Origin: Melanopsichium pennsylvanicum
Taxonomy: Eukaryota; Basidiomycota; Ustilaginomycetes; Ustilaginales
Direction: 5' to 3'
Length of the DNA: 21,789 nt
Assembly: GCA_900208305.1 (NCBI GenBank)
Contig: OAPG01000050.1
Coordinates: 1 to 21,789 of the forward strand
In this document: in pieces, positions 7,384 to 21,781 of the stretch
Numbering within the stretch: the stretch's first letter is position 1
Layout of the letters: every line of letters starts with the position of its first letter
The notes under the pieces: model-generated
What the model was told of the DNA's origin: nothing
What the model saw: only the letters and a program-made list of their open reading frames with translations
Databases searched by the model: none
Position numbers and translations under genes: made by a program

Positions 7384-7875
7384 TCATATCGTTAAATGGC
7401 AGATTTCGTAGGTTGGTGTGTGAATACGGAAGAATATAAATATTTCCACCATGTTTTTACACATATCCATAATTTTATGTGTTGCAGGTTCTTTTTTTAA
7501 TAGGTATTTATAACATGTTCTAGAAATGTGTGTTGTAAATTCTGAGTGATAAATGGATGCTTTTTTATCACTTCCTATTGGCACAATAATTATAAAACCT
7601 GACGTAGTTTTACTAGTATTACGATTAGGTTTACCATACTTTTCTATTACTTTCTTCATTTTATTCTTTTCTTTCTTATCTCAAGGAAATTTAATGACCT
7701 CAATTTGTTTCAGGTCTTCAAAAATAAATCGGTAGAGAATCGAAATAAATTTGTGAGGGCTAATTGAAGTATCAAAGTTACTACTAATACTAGTAAAAAT
7801 TTGCATCAGATTAGTATAAGTATAAAAGATGGACACATTTTTGAATACTGTACCGCAGGAAAGGGGAGTATCCAA
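7384..7875 (-). CDS. Unknown 164-codon ORF after atp6, needs TGA = Trp
   Basis: I do not recognise this gene. Using TGA as Trp, one frame stays open from a TTG after a stop (7873-7875) to a TAA at 7384-7386. The first ATG gives MQIFTSISSNFD. The protein is soluble and charged, unlike random AT-rich frames: FISILYRFIFEDLKQIEV, then a basic linker (WDKKEKNKMKKV), then TTSGFIIIVPIGSDKKAS and CYKYLLKKEPATH. The TGA lies between FP and DKKEK, and the frame is seamless on both sides. A second frame of the same strand, starting ATG right after the atp6 stop (MSRGFTKVSII), is also open for ~103 codons with TGA as Trp but looks less protein-like. It lies in the atp6 cassette before antisense trnR. The right arm copy (16914-17405) has frameshifts. 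Confidence 0.5.
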
Positions 7876-7958
7876 TTAATCTTTTTTAGAAAAGATTCAT
7901 TAGCAACTAGCACTTTAGTTACTAGAATTATTGAAACTTTAGTAAAACCTCTACTCAT

Positions 7959-8723
7959 TTAATGTAGATCAATAGCATCTTTAAGATATGAACATGTTAG
8001 AACACAGAATACGTAAGCTTGAATAAATGAAACTGCAATTTCTAGTCCAATAATACCAGTAAAAATGATAAATGGTAGTACAGTCAGTACTGAAACAATA
8101 AAAGTAGAAGTAAATAGAGGAGCCAGGAATCCTGAAAGGATTTTCATTAGAACGTGTCCTGCTGTAACGTTAGCAAATAGCCGAACTCCAAGTGAGAAAG
8201 CTCGTGCTAGATATGAAATCAGCTCAATAGGTACTAGTAGAGGTACTAGTCCTAGAGGTGTACCTGAAGGAACAAAGAATGAGAAGAAGTGTACTTTGTG
8301 TAGTCGTAGACCAAGAATTGTAACTCCAATAAAGATTGTCATACTTAGACCAATACTTACCATAATTGATGTAGCTACTGTAAATCCATATGGTACGTTA
8401 CCACTTAGATTAGCAATTAGGATAAAGAAGAATAGTGAGTAGATAAATGGAAGGTACATCTCGTTAGCAGCACCAATTTGTGATTTAACTAGTCCGTGTA
8501 CTGAAGCAAAACTACTTTCTAGTGCAATACTCCATCGACTTGGAATTAGTTGGTGGTTGTTACTTCCCATAATATGAAGTGATAGTACTAGATATACAGT
8601 TAGAATTGTATATAGTCCTAGATTTGTTAGACTTAGATTAACGTATCCAAGTACAGGTAGATTTAGAGAAATAAGACTAGTTACTTCAAATTGCTCTAGT
8701 GGTGAATGAATTAGGAATGCCAT
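7959..8723 (-). CDS. atp6: ATP synthase Fo subunit a
   Basis: ATP6 forms the proton half-channels of mitochondrial ATP synthase against the c-ring in the inner membrane. The ORF is intact with 254 residues, the usual size for yeast. It starts MAFLIHSPLEQFEV, matching the SPL-QFE start of fungal ATP6 preproteins. It has about six hydrophobic helices and the essential Arg in LGVRLFANVTAGHVL (near residue 180). It ends SYLKDAIDLH and TAA. It lies downstream of atp8 on the same strand, the standard cox1-atp8-atp6 yeast order. From GHVLMKILSGFLAP onward its C-terminus differs from the orphan copy at 4877-5067. The last ~64 residues may therefore have been brought in by the neighbouring endonuclease cassette. 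Confidence 0.97.
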   Translation of the reverse strand: MAFLIHSPLEQFEVTSLISLNLPVLGYVNLSLTNLGLYTILTVYLVLSLHIMGSNNHQLIPSRWSIALESSFASVHGLVKSQIGAANEMYLPFIYSLFFFILIANLSGNVPYGFTVATSIMVSIGLSMTIFIGVTILGLRLHKVHFFSFFVPSGTPLGLVPLLVPIELISYLARAFSLGVRLFANVTAGHVLMKILSGFLAPLFTSTFIVSVLTVLPFIIFTGIIGLEIAVSFIQAYVFCVLTCSYLKDAIDLH

Positions 8724-9220
8724 TGCATAAAATAATATTAATTGGATTGTTACTTAATGTTTTTTTAATAGTTGCTACACCCCTATAAATTAAATGCTAG
8801 CTAGCAACACTGATAACAAAATAGATCCTTTTTCATTTTTAGCGCAATAAATTTTGCGCTTGCGCTGCGCTTGCGCGCGGGGTTCAATTTGAAATAATGT
8901 TAAAGCTTTCTTCTTTCCTATAAAATAGTATAAAATGCCACCGCCGATTTTTCTGTTTTATAGACCGCATATTCTATTTAGCTATCGGCTGACACTCTAA
9001 AAGAATCCGCTACGCGCTATATTTATATTTATTTACTAAAAGGAGGCTGTCTATTTTTATCACACCCTTATAAAATAAAATCGAAAATAAAATCGAAAAT
9101 AAAATCTACGATTTCTTTTTAAGAGTGAGTGTGCTGGCGCTGCGCTGGCGCTGCTATAAAAATATAGGAGATATTTTAGTGGGGGGAAAAGATCGTAAAA
9201 GTAATAACGATCTTCTTTAA
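8724..9220. other. Spacer between atp8 and atp6 with GC clusters
   Basis: No gene is seen. The stretch contains a GC-rich cluster at about 8840-8882 (alternating gcgc and ttgcgc motifs), another at about 9131-9155 (repeated gctggcgctgcg) and a short one near 9009-9018. It also has a tandem aaaataaaatcg repeat at about 9076-9107. The clusters resemble mobile GC clusters of yeast mitochondrial DNA. The spacer probably separates co-transcribed atp8 and atp6. Confidence 0.7.
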
Positions 9221-9367
9221 TTAAAGTTTAGTAATGTACATTCGTGAAACAAATAGTTCTACAAAAGCTGGTAGGATGTATTTAGAAAATACAAATAGTA
9301 GTACAAATAGTCCTAGGAATGCAAATGAGATTTGATTTACGAAGTAAAAAGGTAGTAGTTGAGGCAT
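9221..9367 (-). CDS. atp8: ATP synthase Fo subunit 8
   Basis: ATP8 is a small single-helix inner-membrane protein of the ATP synthase stator. It is an intact 48-residue frame, the usual length in yeasts, starting with the diagnostic [13 protein letters not shown] hydrophobic helix follows (about residues 13-30), then a short basic tail ending SRMYITKL and TAA. It lies between cox1 and atp6 on the same strand. Confidence 0.95.
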
Positions 9368-9801
9368 TATTTATCAATCAATAAAATAGTTACAAACTAG
9401 TAGACTATAGCCTTGTAATATATATATAATCGTTTTCTATTATATAGCAGCTATAAAATAGAAGATTTTAGTAGCCGGATTTAATTAATAATACGGGCTT
9501 AGTCTCTACTGGAACTGTTACTACTATTTAAGCCTAAAAATGGGGCTTTCTTTTTCCAGTTTTTCTTTTTATAAAAAGGAACAATAAAATTGATTCCCTC
9601 ATAAATTTTCTAACCGTTAGAAAAAGGATAGTATATTTTTCTTAATAATATTTTGTGCTCCGTTAAAAAATCGGAAGATTTTAGTAGGTCGATTATAGTA
9701 ATTACTAGAAAATAGAAAACACTAGATAGTTTGTTCCGCTAAGGAGATGGGTAAGAAGGGGAGTGCGTCCCACCATGATATTCTATAATTTTATATATAA
9801 A
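9368..9801. other. Spacer between cox1 and atp8
   Basis: AT-rich with no gene. It carries two short hairpins of the dispersed family (9455-9469 and 9667-9682) and a TA-rich run at about 9418-9428. It is likely a non-coding part of a cox1-atp8-atp6 transcript. Confidence 0.6.
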
Positions 9802-12457
<2,656 letters not shown>

Positions 12458-12963
12458 TCAAGCACGGCTATATTCTTAAACAATCAAATAATAATGCTGT
12501 ACTTACCTATTTTATACTTTTTTTCTACTAAGTCATTATTGTCATCTTACCCTTATATTGTAAATTCCGAGGATTTATTGCTGTCCTTTTGTTACACGTA
12601 CACTTACTTGTTTTACTGAGCTATATAATTATTTTTATGAAAACGGAAAAAATGTGTTCCTTCTGATATTTATAACATGCTTACAATTCAAGACTTAGTC
12701 ATTGAATTTGTGGGGATGGTACTTTTGTCAAAGGAGGTGGTATTTACCTCCAGACACAAAGTTTCACAGTTATTGAAGTAGTACGTCTAATTAATGTACT
12801 TATTATTAAATTTAACTGTAAATGTACTATTCACTATCAAGAGGGTAAACCTGTTATTTATATTAGTAGTCGCTCTGTTCGGAAACTACGTGCAGAACTA
12901 CTAAAACATATGCCAGATACTATGTATTATAAACTAATAGGGAAATCATCACGTGTTAATTAG
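12458..12963 (+). pseudogene. Right-arm copy of the LAGLIDADG_2 intron ORF, broken
   Basis: Inverted copy of the gene at 11851-12358. It lacks the first LAGLIDADG motif, which lies in the single-copy spacer. It has frameshifts near 12500-12520, 12540, 12570, 12586 and 12644, and the TAG stop is at 12961-12963. The rest of the intron 3' part (12964-13281) with its core motifs is well preserved. Confidence 0.85.
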
Positions 12964-13281
12964 TTAAATTAATGAGAGCGGGGCAAACTCGAGAGAACCC
13001 CTCTATTTCAGAATTTGAATGAATAGAGGAAGATCGTCGAACTAAGTCACAATTCGGAAACGGTTGTGTAAAAGCGTAGAGACTATACGCCCCACTATTC
13101 CTAAGGAATTAGATTAGATTCTAAGGGATAGTAAGACATAGTCCGTGTCATCAGTAATGATTGTTAAAGGTAGTACTTTAACTAATATAATATCGATAGA
13201 TTGCTTATCTATAGATGATCTATTCATATTATTAAGACGAATAGGCTAGCTGTAACCTGAGATGGTTAAAGGCCGAAAACG

Positions 13282-14999
<1,718 letters not shown>

Positions 15000-15430
15000 T
15001 TTATATATAAAATTATAGAATATCATGGTGGACGCACTCCCCTTCTTACCCATCTCCTTAGCGGAACAAACTATCTAGTGTTTTCTATTTTCTAGTAATT
15101 ACTATAATCGACCTACTAAAATCTTCCGATTTTTTAACGGAGCACAAATATTATTAAGAAAAATATACTATCCTTTTTCTAACGGTTAGAAAATTTATGA
15201 GGAATCAATTTTATGTTCCTTTTTATAAAAAGAAAAACTGGGAAAAAGAAAGCCCCATTTTAGGCTTAAATAGTAGTAACAGTTCCAGTAGAGACTAAGC
15301 CCGTATTATTAATTAAATCCGGCTACTAAAATCTTCTATTTTATAGCTGCTATATAATAGAAAACGATTATATATATATTAACAAGGCTATAGTCTACTA
15401 GTTTGTAACTATTTTATTGATTGATAAATA
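15000..15430. other. cox1-atp8 spacer, right-arm copy
   Basis: Inverted copy of 9368-9801, with the same two hairpins and no gene. It is slightly shorter because of small deletions. Confidence 0.6.
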
Positions 15431-15576
15431 ATGCCTCAACTACTACCTTTTTACTTCGTAAATCAAATCTCATTTGCATTCCTAGGACTATTTGTACTAC
15501 TATTTGTATTTTCTAAATACATCCTACCAGCTTTGTAGAACTATTTGTTTCACGAATGTACATTACTAAACTTTAA
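15431..15576 (+). CDS. atp8: atp8, right-arm copy (1-nt deletion)
   Basis: It starts [12 protein letters not shown] at 15431 like the left copy. It has 146 nt against 147: one base is lost near 15537, before the codons for VELFVS, and this creates an early TAG. It is probably a sequencing error. Confidence 0.9.
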
Positions 15577-16068
15577 TTAAAGAAGATCGTATTACTTTTA
15601 CGATCTTTTCCCCCCACTAAAATATCTCCTATATTTTTATAGCAGCGCCAGCGCAGCGCCAGACACTCACTCTTAAAAGAAATCGTAGATTTTATTTTCG
15701 ATTTTATTTTCGATTTTATTTTATAAGGGTGTGATAAAAATAGACAGCCTCCTTTTAGTAAATAAATATAAATATAGCGCGTAGCGGATTCTTTTAGAGT
15801 GTCAGCCGATAGCTAAATAGAATATGCGGTCTATAAAACAGAAAAATCGGCGTGGCATTTTATACTATTTTATAGGAAAGAAGAAAGCTTTAACATTATT
15901 TCAAATTGAACCCCGCGCGCAAGCGCAGCGCAAGCGCAAAATTTATTGCGCTAAAAATGAAAAAGGATCTATTTTGTTATCAGTGTTGCTAGCTAGCATT
16001 TAATTTATAGGGGTGTAGCAACTATTAAAAAACATTAAGTAACAATCCAATTAATATTATTTTATGCA
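15577..16068. other. atp8-atp6 spacer, right-arm copy
   Basis: Inverted copy of 8724-9220 with the GC clusters (about 15641-15662 and 15911-15953) and the tandem aaaatcg-type repeat. No gene is seen. Confidence 0.65.
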
Positions 16069-16830
16069 ATGGCATTCCTAATTCATTCACCACTAGAGCA
16101 ATTTGAAGTAACTAGTCTTATTTCTCTAAATCTACCTGTACTTGGATACGTTAATCTAAGTCTAACAAATCTAGGACTATATACAATTCTAACTGTATAT
16201 CTAGTACTATCACTTCATATTATGGGAAGTAACAACCACCAACTAATTCCAAGTCGATGGAGTATTGCACTAGAAAGTAGTTTTGCTTCAGTACACGGAC
16301 TAGTTAAATCACAAATTGGTGCTGCTAACGAGATGTACCTTCCATTTATCTACTCACTATTCTTCTTTATCCTAATTGCTAATCTAAGTGGTAACGTACC
16401 ATATGGATTTACAGTAGCTACATCAATTATGGTAAGTATTGGTCTAAGTATGACAATCTTATTGAGTTACAATTCTTGTCTACGACTACACAAAGTACAC
16501 TTCTTCTCATTCTTTGTTCCTTCAGGTACACCTCTAGGACTAGTACCTCTACTAGTACCTATTTGAGCTGATTTCATATCTAGCACGAGCTTTCTCACTT
16601 GGAGTTCGGCTATTGCTAACGTTACAGCAGGACACGTTCTAATGAAAATCCTTCAGGATTCCTGGCTCCTCTATTTACTTCTACTTTTATTGTTTCAGTT
16701 ACTGACTGTACTACCATTTATCATTTTTACTGGTATTATTGACTAGAAATTGCAGTTTCATTTATTCAAGCTTACGTATTCTGTGTTCTAACATGTTCAT
16801 ATCTTAAAAGATGCTATTGATCTACATTAA
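16069..16830 (+). CDS. atp6: atp6, right-arm copy (frameshifted)
   Basis: Identical in protein to the left copy from MAFLIHSPLEQ to about residue 128. A base change cluster near 16458-16480 then follows, and losses near 16561, 16609-16620, 16650, 16740 and 16807 break the frame. The essential Arg region (GVRLFANV) is damaged by missing bases. The stop TAA is at 16828-16830. Confidence 0.92.
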
Positions 16831-16913
16831 ATGAGTAGAGGTTTTACTAAAGTTTCAATAATTCTAGTAACTAAAGTGCTAGTTGCTAATGAAATCTTTC
16901 TAAAAAAGATTAA

Positions 16914-17405
16914 TTGGATACTCCCCTTTCCCTGCGGTACAGTATTCAAAAATGTGTCCATCTTTATACTTATACTAATCTGATGCAAATTTTTACTAGT
17001 ATTAGTAGTAACTTTGATACTTCAATTAGCCCTCACAAATTTATTTCGATTCTCTACCGATTTATTTTTGAAGACCTGAAACAAATGAGGTCATTAAATT
17101 TCCTTGAGATAAGAAAGAAAAGAATAAAATGAAGAAAGTAATAGAAAAGTATGGTAAACCTAATCGTAATACTAGTAAAAACTACGTCAGGTTTTATAAT
17201 TATTGTGCCAATAGGAAGTGATAAAAAAGCATCCATTTATCACTCAGAATTTACAACACACATTTCTAGAACATGTTATAAATACCTATTAAAAAAGAAC
17301 CTGCAACACATAAAATTATGGATATGTGTAAAAAAACATGGTGGAAATATTTATATTCTCCCGTATTCACACACCAACCTACAAATCTGCCATTTAACGA
17401 TATGA
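16914..17405 (+). pseudogene. Unknown post-atp6 ORF, right-arm copy (frameshifted)
   Basis: Inverted copy of 7384-7875. The coding signature (TNLMQIFTSISSNFD, later GFIIIVPIGSDKKAS) persists. Frames change near 16960, 17085, 17170, 17290 and 17330. It gives no independent support for the ORF beyond the TGA being present in both arms (17105-17107 and its mirror). Confidence 0.5.
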
Positions 17406-17547
17406 GAGATTTCAATTCAAGTTATCCTAATTTATTTTATCTGAGTTATCCTAATTTTTAATAGTAGTAATCATAGTAAATAGAAACCCCTTGTAAAATC
17501 TTATTCGATTTTTTAGTCGCGCCAGCGCAGAAAAAGAAATTAAAAAT

Positions 17548-17618
17548 AAGATAAATGGAATCGAACCAATACAAATTCATTAGAAGCGAACTACTCTACC
17601 TTTAAGTTATATCTCCTT
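17548..17618 (-). tRNA. trnR: tRNA-Arg (UCU), right-arm copy
   Basis: 71 nt identical in structure to 7172-7242, with anticodon TCT. It is again antisense to the genes of its arm. The 22-nt GC cluster copy (about 17508-17529) lies just beyond its 3' end. Confidence 0.75.
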
Positions 17619-17766
17619 ATCTATTCTTATACAAAAGTTTTTACCAATTTGAGCTTAAAAGTTAGTGAAGAAAAAGAAATCTCTAGAATTATCAAATTAA
17701 CTATGCAATTTTAATGTCTACATAATAGTTACAATATGTACTATGAACTTAATTATTTATTTTGAA

Positions 17767-17874
17767 ATGACTAACAAATTTTTCTCAAGTAGTATTACTA
17801 GAATCATTTCAAATATTACTATTATAGTACTTCTAGTAGTATATTATTTTCATCTATTTGGTTTCATGGTTTAG
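17767..17874 (+). CDS. Small one-helix ORF, right-arm copy
   Basis: Identical 35-codon frame to 6916-7023, so neither arm shows an error in it. No function is recognised. Confidence 0.2.
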   Translation: MTNKFFSSSITRIISNITIIVLLVVYYFHLFGFMV

Positions 17875-17917
17875 GGATTCTTTAATGTTTATACTTCTTA
17901 TGTATATTCTATGAAAA

Positions 17918-18258
17918 GTGATGTTAACTATACCTACTTTAGTGATGAAAAATGCTCTAATTCCAGTTATTACTTTTATTTTTGTAATTCTTTTTGTATT
18001 TTGTGCAAAAATAGCGCAATATAAAATGATGTATGGTACATATCTAATGAAAATCTCTATAATCTTCATGCTGTGTAATCCTTTTTATCTATTTCTTATT
18101 ACTAGACTTTTTGTTTGGATTATTTTTAAAGAAGAATGGGTAGTAATAATTTATATAATTATGCATCTATTTTTCCAATGATTTTTCTTTTTTCAATTAT
18201 TTCCTAATTCTCGTTTTCTTTTCTTAAAACTATTTACTGTCAAGAAGATGAAAATGGT
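17918..18258 (+). CDS. Hydrophobic ORF, right-arm copy (frameshifted)
   Basis: Inverted copy of 6529-6872. Identical through KEEWVV, then a 1-base loss near 18147 ends the frame at 18179-18181. The same caution about chance hydrophobic ORFs applies. Confidence 0.3.
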
Positions 18259-19726
18259 ATGGGTATTAGTAATAAAACTGCAATTATTACTAATGAATCT
18301 TATATTCCTTGGTATAATTATAAGAATGTAGATAAAAGTAGAGAAACACTAAATAGAATGCTATATTTTTTAAAAAAAATAATATTCATCTAGCCGATTA
18401 CCTTATTGAAAATTGTTATGACATTCTTATTAAACCTTCTGACAATACTGGTATTCTAAAGTCATCTATCGAACCAAATTCTATTTGTAATTATACGAAG
18501 CTATCGAATCTGGATAACGTTCTTGATCGTAAGCTGTTTGCAGATTTTAAGAATAAATCTGTAGTATACTCTTTCACTACTATGGAAAATTGTCTAGTAA
18601 ATGTCGGATCTAGTATTAATATTGAAAATAGAATGGAAAACTATTACAAAATGTGGATCGTTTTATTAAGGGTCTTCCTAGAGAGGATGTATCTTTTGCA
18701 CGTAATGTTGCAAGAATTGGTGGTATCTCCAATCTAAAATGGGGTGTTCTATATACTACTAGTAATCTTTTTAAAGATTATATATCCAAATATAGTATCC
18801 CTACTTCAGACATGCCCATCTATTCAAATATTCTAGCACACTATAGCAAACACCGTGTTCGTCTGGTTGAACAGTCAATTCATGCTTATAATCTTCCTTC
18901 TTGGTATTCTAGCCAAGGTGTTATTTTTGATTATATGAATTGGTCCTCTACAGCTTTCCAAGATAAATTTGGTATAACAAGTTATAAAACTAAACTTATC
19001 GATCAAGAAGGTAACGTTCCTTTTTTTATTCACAAAGAGGCCGCAACAGGTATTAATACTAGAACTTTTACAAGAAATGTAAATATCACACCAACTCATT
19101 ATATTACAGCACCTGCAATGGATAAATCAGTTACAATTTTCCAAGATGAATCAGTACGACCTTCTGGAACTCTTTCCTCTCGAAACAAAGATTATGGGCT
19201 AATTTATCCAGACTATTTTGATGTTAATTGTATCCCTACTGGAAAATATATTCTAATTGACAGTACTACTCTAAATCAAGTAGGTCCTGAGTTTACTAAT
19301 TCTCAAGAAGCTGCTAAATATATTGGTTATACTGACTCCAAAAAAATAAGAAGATATATCAACAAATGTTACGAACTATCAGGTACTGGATAATTTTCAA
19401 CACAAAAATTTTATATTGCAAAAAAACCCCCTAAGACACTATCTAATCCTTACCAACTACTCAAACTTGACTGGAACAAATCAAAAAATTCTACATAAAA
19501 CTTCTCCTCTCTAGCTGATATTCTACGATACTTTGATGTGTTTAGAAATTCACACAACTGGAAGCAGAAATATGTAGATTCGGGTAAACCATATAAATAA
19601 ATTTGGTTTATTGTTCCACTTGAATCATACGAAGTAGAACAAAAGCAAACTGACGATTATCAAAAATTCTGGAACCGTGAAGTAGATCCTATGCTTAATG
19701 GTAAAATAATAAGCACACACTACTAA
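18259..19726 (+). CDS. GIY-YIG homing endonuclease, right-arm copy (frameshifted)
   Basis: Counterpart of 5061-6528. This copy is correct where the left one fails: it has the A run that joins SSINIEN to RMENYY (about 18620-18640). It also has the A in SQEAAKYIGY (about 19303-19330). A run of 742 nt from 18653 is open to a TAA at 19391-19393 after SGTG. It has its own errors near 18367 and 18650. After the TAA, sequence in the same frame continues (FSTQKFYIAKKPP) and later IWFIVPLESYEVEQ to TAA 19724-19726, which overlaps the start of the atp6 remnant. A consensus of the two arms would give a GIY-YIG protein of roughly 380 residues up to the first TAA. Confidence 0.75.
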
Positions 19727-19911
19727 AAATCCTTTCAGGATTCCTAGCACCAATGTTTACATCAGGAGCTATTACAGCAGTTATTACTCTAATCCCATTC
19801 AGTCTCTTTATCCCACTAATTGGACTAGAAATTGCAGTTTCATTTATCCAAGCTTACGTATTCTGTATTCTAACAGCATCATACCTTAAAGATACTATTG
19901 ATCTACACTAA
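19720..19911 (+). pseudogene. atp6: Orphan atp6 3' end, right-arm copy (frame open)
   Basis: 63 codons plus TAA with no frameshift: LLKILSGFLAPMFTSG to SYLKDTIDLH. It shares exact DNA with the complete atp6 around atcctttcaggattcct, then diverges, mostly at third positions but also in amino acids (MFTSGAITAV against LFTSTFIVSV). An open frame in an untranslated remnant suggests the displacement is evolutionarily recent. Confidence 0.88.
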
Positions 19912-20230
19912 ATAACTTCATTTTCAGTCCTACTAAATTTAACCAGTTAAATGCTCTTGCGGAATAAAAAATATTCGATTTTTATAACCCGTTTTTCTCT
20001 TACCCCCATTAACTATAATTTTATTTGCACCCCAGCGCTTCTATAAATAGAAGATTTAAAGTAGCCATTCTAAAATCTTCTCTTTTTGTATATTTTTTAA
20101 TAGCACTTTAATCATATATCTACTAAAGTTACTGGCATCCCGTATTATAAATTCAAAGTGTTTATGGTTATCCTATTTCTATACTTTTATTAAAGCTGTA
20201 TACATATATATATATAGTATACATACATCT
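19912..20230. other. Spacer, right-arm copy
   Basis: Inverted copy of 4558-4876. No gene is seen. Confidence 0.5.
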
Positions 20231-20298
20231 AAGGATTTAGCTGAGTGGTTTAGCATCGATCTTACACATCGGGGACAGGTTCGATTCCTCTAATTCTT
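20231..20298 (+). tRNA. trnV: tRNA-Val (UAC), right-arm copy with 2-nt loss
   Basis: Same acceptor and anticodon arms as 4488-4557. The 5' strand of the T stem has lost two bases (acaggttcg against acagaggttcg), so the T stem cannot form fully. This is probably a sequencing error. Confidence 0.85.
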
Positions 20299-21020
20299 AA
20301 ATTAAATTAATTAATTTATAACCAGTTATCTGCTGCCAATTAAAATAGGATATTTTAATTGGATAGGCGCGCGTAGCGCCCTTTCAATTTAATAGGGCAA
20401 CTGCTATACTATTTTATCAGGGCAATACATATGACAAAAGATGGATTAAATAATTCAATTTATAACTGTTAGCAGGGCTATTAAATATTACTTTTTTTTA
20501 CCGACTAAAATCTTCGATTTTATAACCAGAAGTAATGTAAATGTAATATTTTTTATATTACTCTATTAAATATAACTGTATCTATTTTAAAATAAGTAAA
20601 CATTATTTCTATTTATAGTGGCTATTATTAAATTATAGCCTTTTTCTTTATATAATCTTATAGGAAAGGAGTAATTTCCTTTTTATTTTAACGTGCTGCT
20701 TTCACTTTAAAATTGGTTACTGGGTGTAATTTTCTCTTTTCTTAATATTACGTCTTTTTTATAAATGCATGACTAATTATGTTATAAAAACCTACTTTGT
20801 AATAAAATAAAATCTACGATTTGATGTTTTTTATTCTAATGGGGGAGTAGTCAAAATAAAAGTGCTGCTTTATATACAGTATATAAATAGTAATATATTA
20901 ATAGTAATAAAGTTATTAAATAAAAGAGGATTTAATACTATTTTCTTACTATAATTATTGATAATTATTAAGTTAAGAAGTAGGGTTAGCAAAGCTATTA
21001 TAATATAAATAAATATAAAA
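20299..21020. other. trnV-cox2 spacer, right-arm copy
   Basis: Inverted copy of 3772-4487 with the same GC cluster (about 20368-20382) and hairpins. No gene is seen. Confidence 0.6.
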
Positions 21021-21781
21021 ATGTTTAATCTATTTCCATTTGCTAGTACAGCAATTTTTAATGATGCACCACAACCTTGGCAACTAGGATTCCAAGATGG
21101 AGCATCACCAACACATGAAGGTATTACAGAACTACACGATTCAATCTTCTTTTATCTAGTAATTATTTGTTTTGGAGTACTATGGGTACTATCATCAGTT
21201 ATTGTTAACTTTAATAGTAATAAATCACAACTAGTATACAAATATGCTAACCACGGAACTCTAATTGAGCTAATTTGGACAATTACACCAGCTCTAGTAC
21301 TTATTGCTATTGCTTTCCCTAGTTTTAAACTACTTTACCTTATGGATGAAGTAATTAGTCCTTCTATGACAGTTAAAGTAGCAGGACACCAATGGTACTG
21401 GAGTGCAGAATATTCTGACTTCATTAATGAGGACGGAGAAAGTATCGAATTCGACTCATATATGGTTCCAGAAACAGATCTGGAAACGGACAGCTTCGAC
21501 TACTAGAAGTAGATAACCGATTTGTAGTGCCGATCGATACACATATCCGGTTTATTGTTACAGGAGCAGATGTAATTCATGATTTTGCCGTTCCATCTCT
21601 AGGACTTAAAATTGATGCTGTGCCCGGACGACTAAACCAAACATCAGTTCTAATTGAGCGAGAAGGTGTATTCTACGGACAGTGTTCCGAAATCTGTGGA
21701 GTATATCATGGGTTCATGCCTGTAGCTATTGAGGCCGTAACACCAGAGAAATACCTAGCTTGGATTGATAGCCAATCTTAA
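21021..21781 (+). CDS. cox2: Cytochrome c oxidase subunit 2 (right copy)
   Basis: The better cox2 N-terminal half: [13 protein letters not shown], the first helix ([17 protein letters not shown]) and the second ([14 protein letters not shown]) are intact. A single G is lost near 21485 (ETDLEDGQ becomes ETDLETDS), which creates a false stop. The remainder from VPIDTHIRF through the CuA motif [15 protein letters not shown] to IDSQS is correct to TAA 21779-21781. With that base the protein has 253 residues. The window ends 8 nt after the stop, which is also where the inverted repeat ends. Confidence 0.95.

Noticed and set aside
7814..7822. gtataagta, one base from the yeast mitochondrial promoter nonanucleotide atataagta
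   Set aside because: Single mismatch, located inside the unknown ORF on the opposite strand. It faces away from trnR with no gene start just downstream.
8065..8442. Plus-strand open frame of 125 codons
   Set aside because: Antisense shadow of atp6, whose own frame has the conserved ATP6 motifs.
9070..9113. Tandem aaaatcgaaaataaaatcg stretch considered as a CRISPR-like array
   Set aside because: Units are contiguous with no unique spacers, in a mitochondrial AT-rich spacer. It is a simple tandem repeat.
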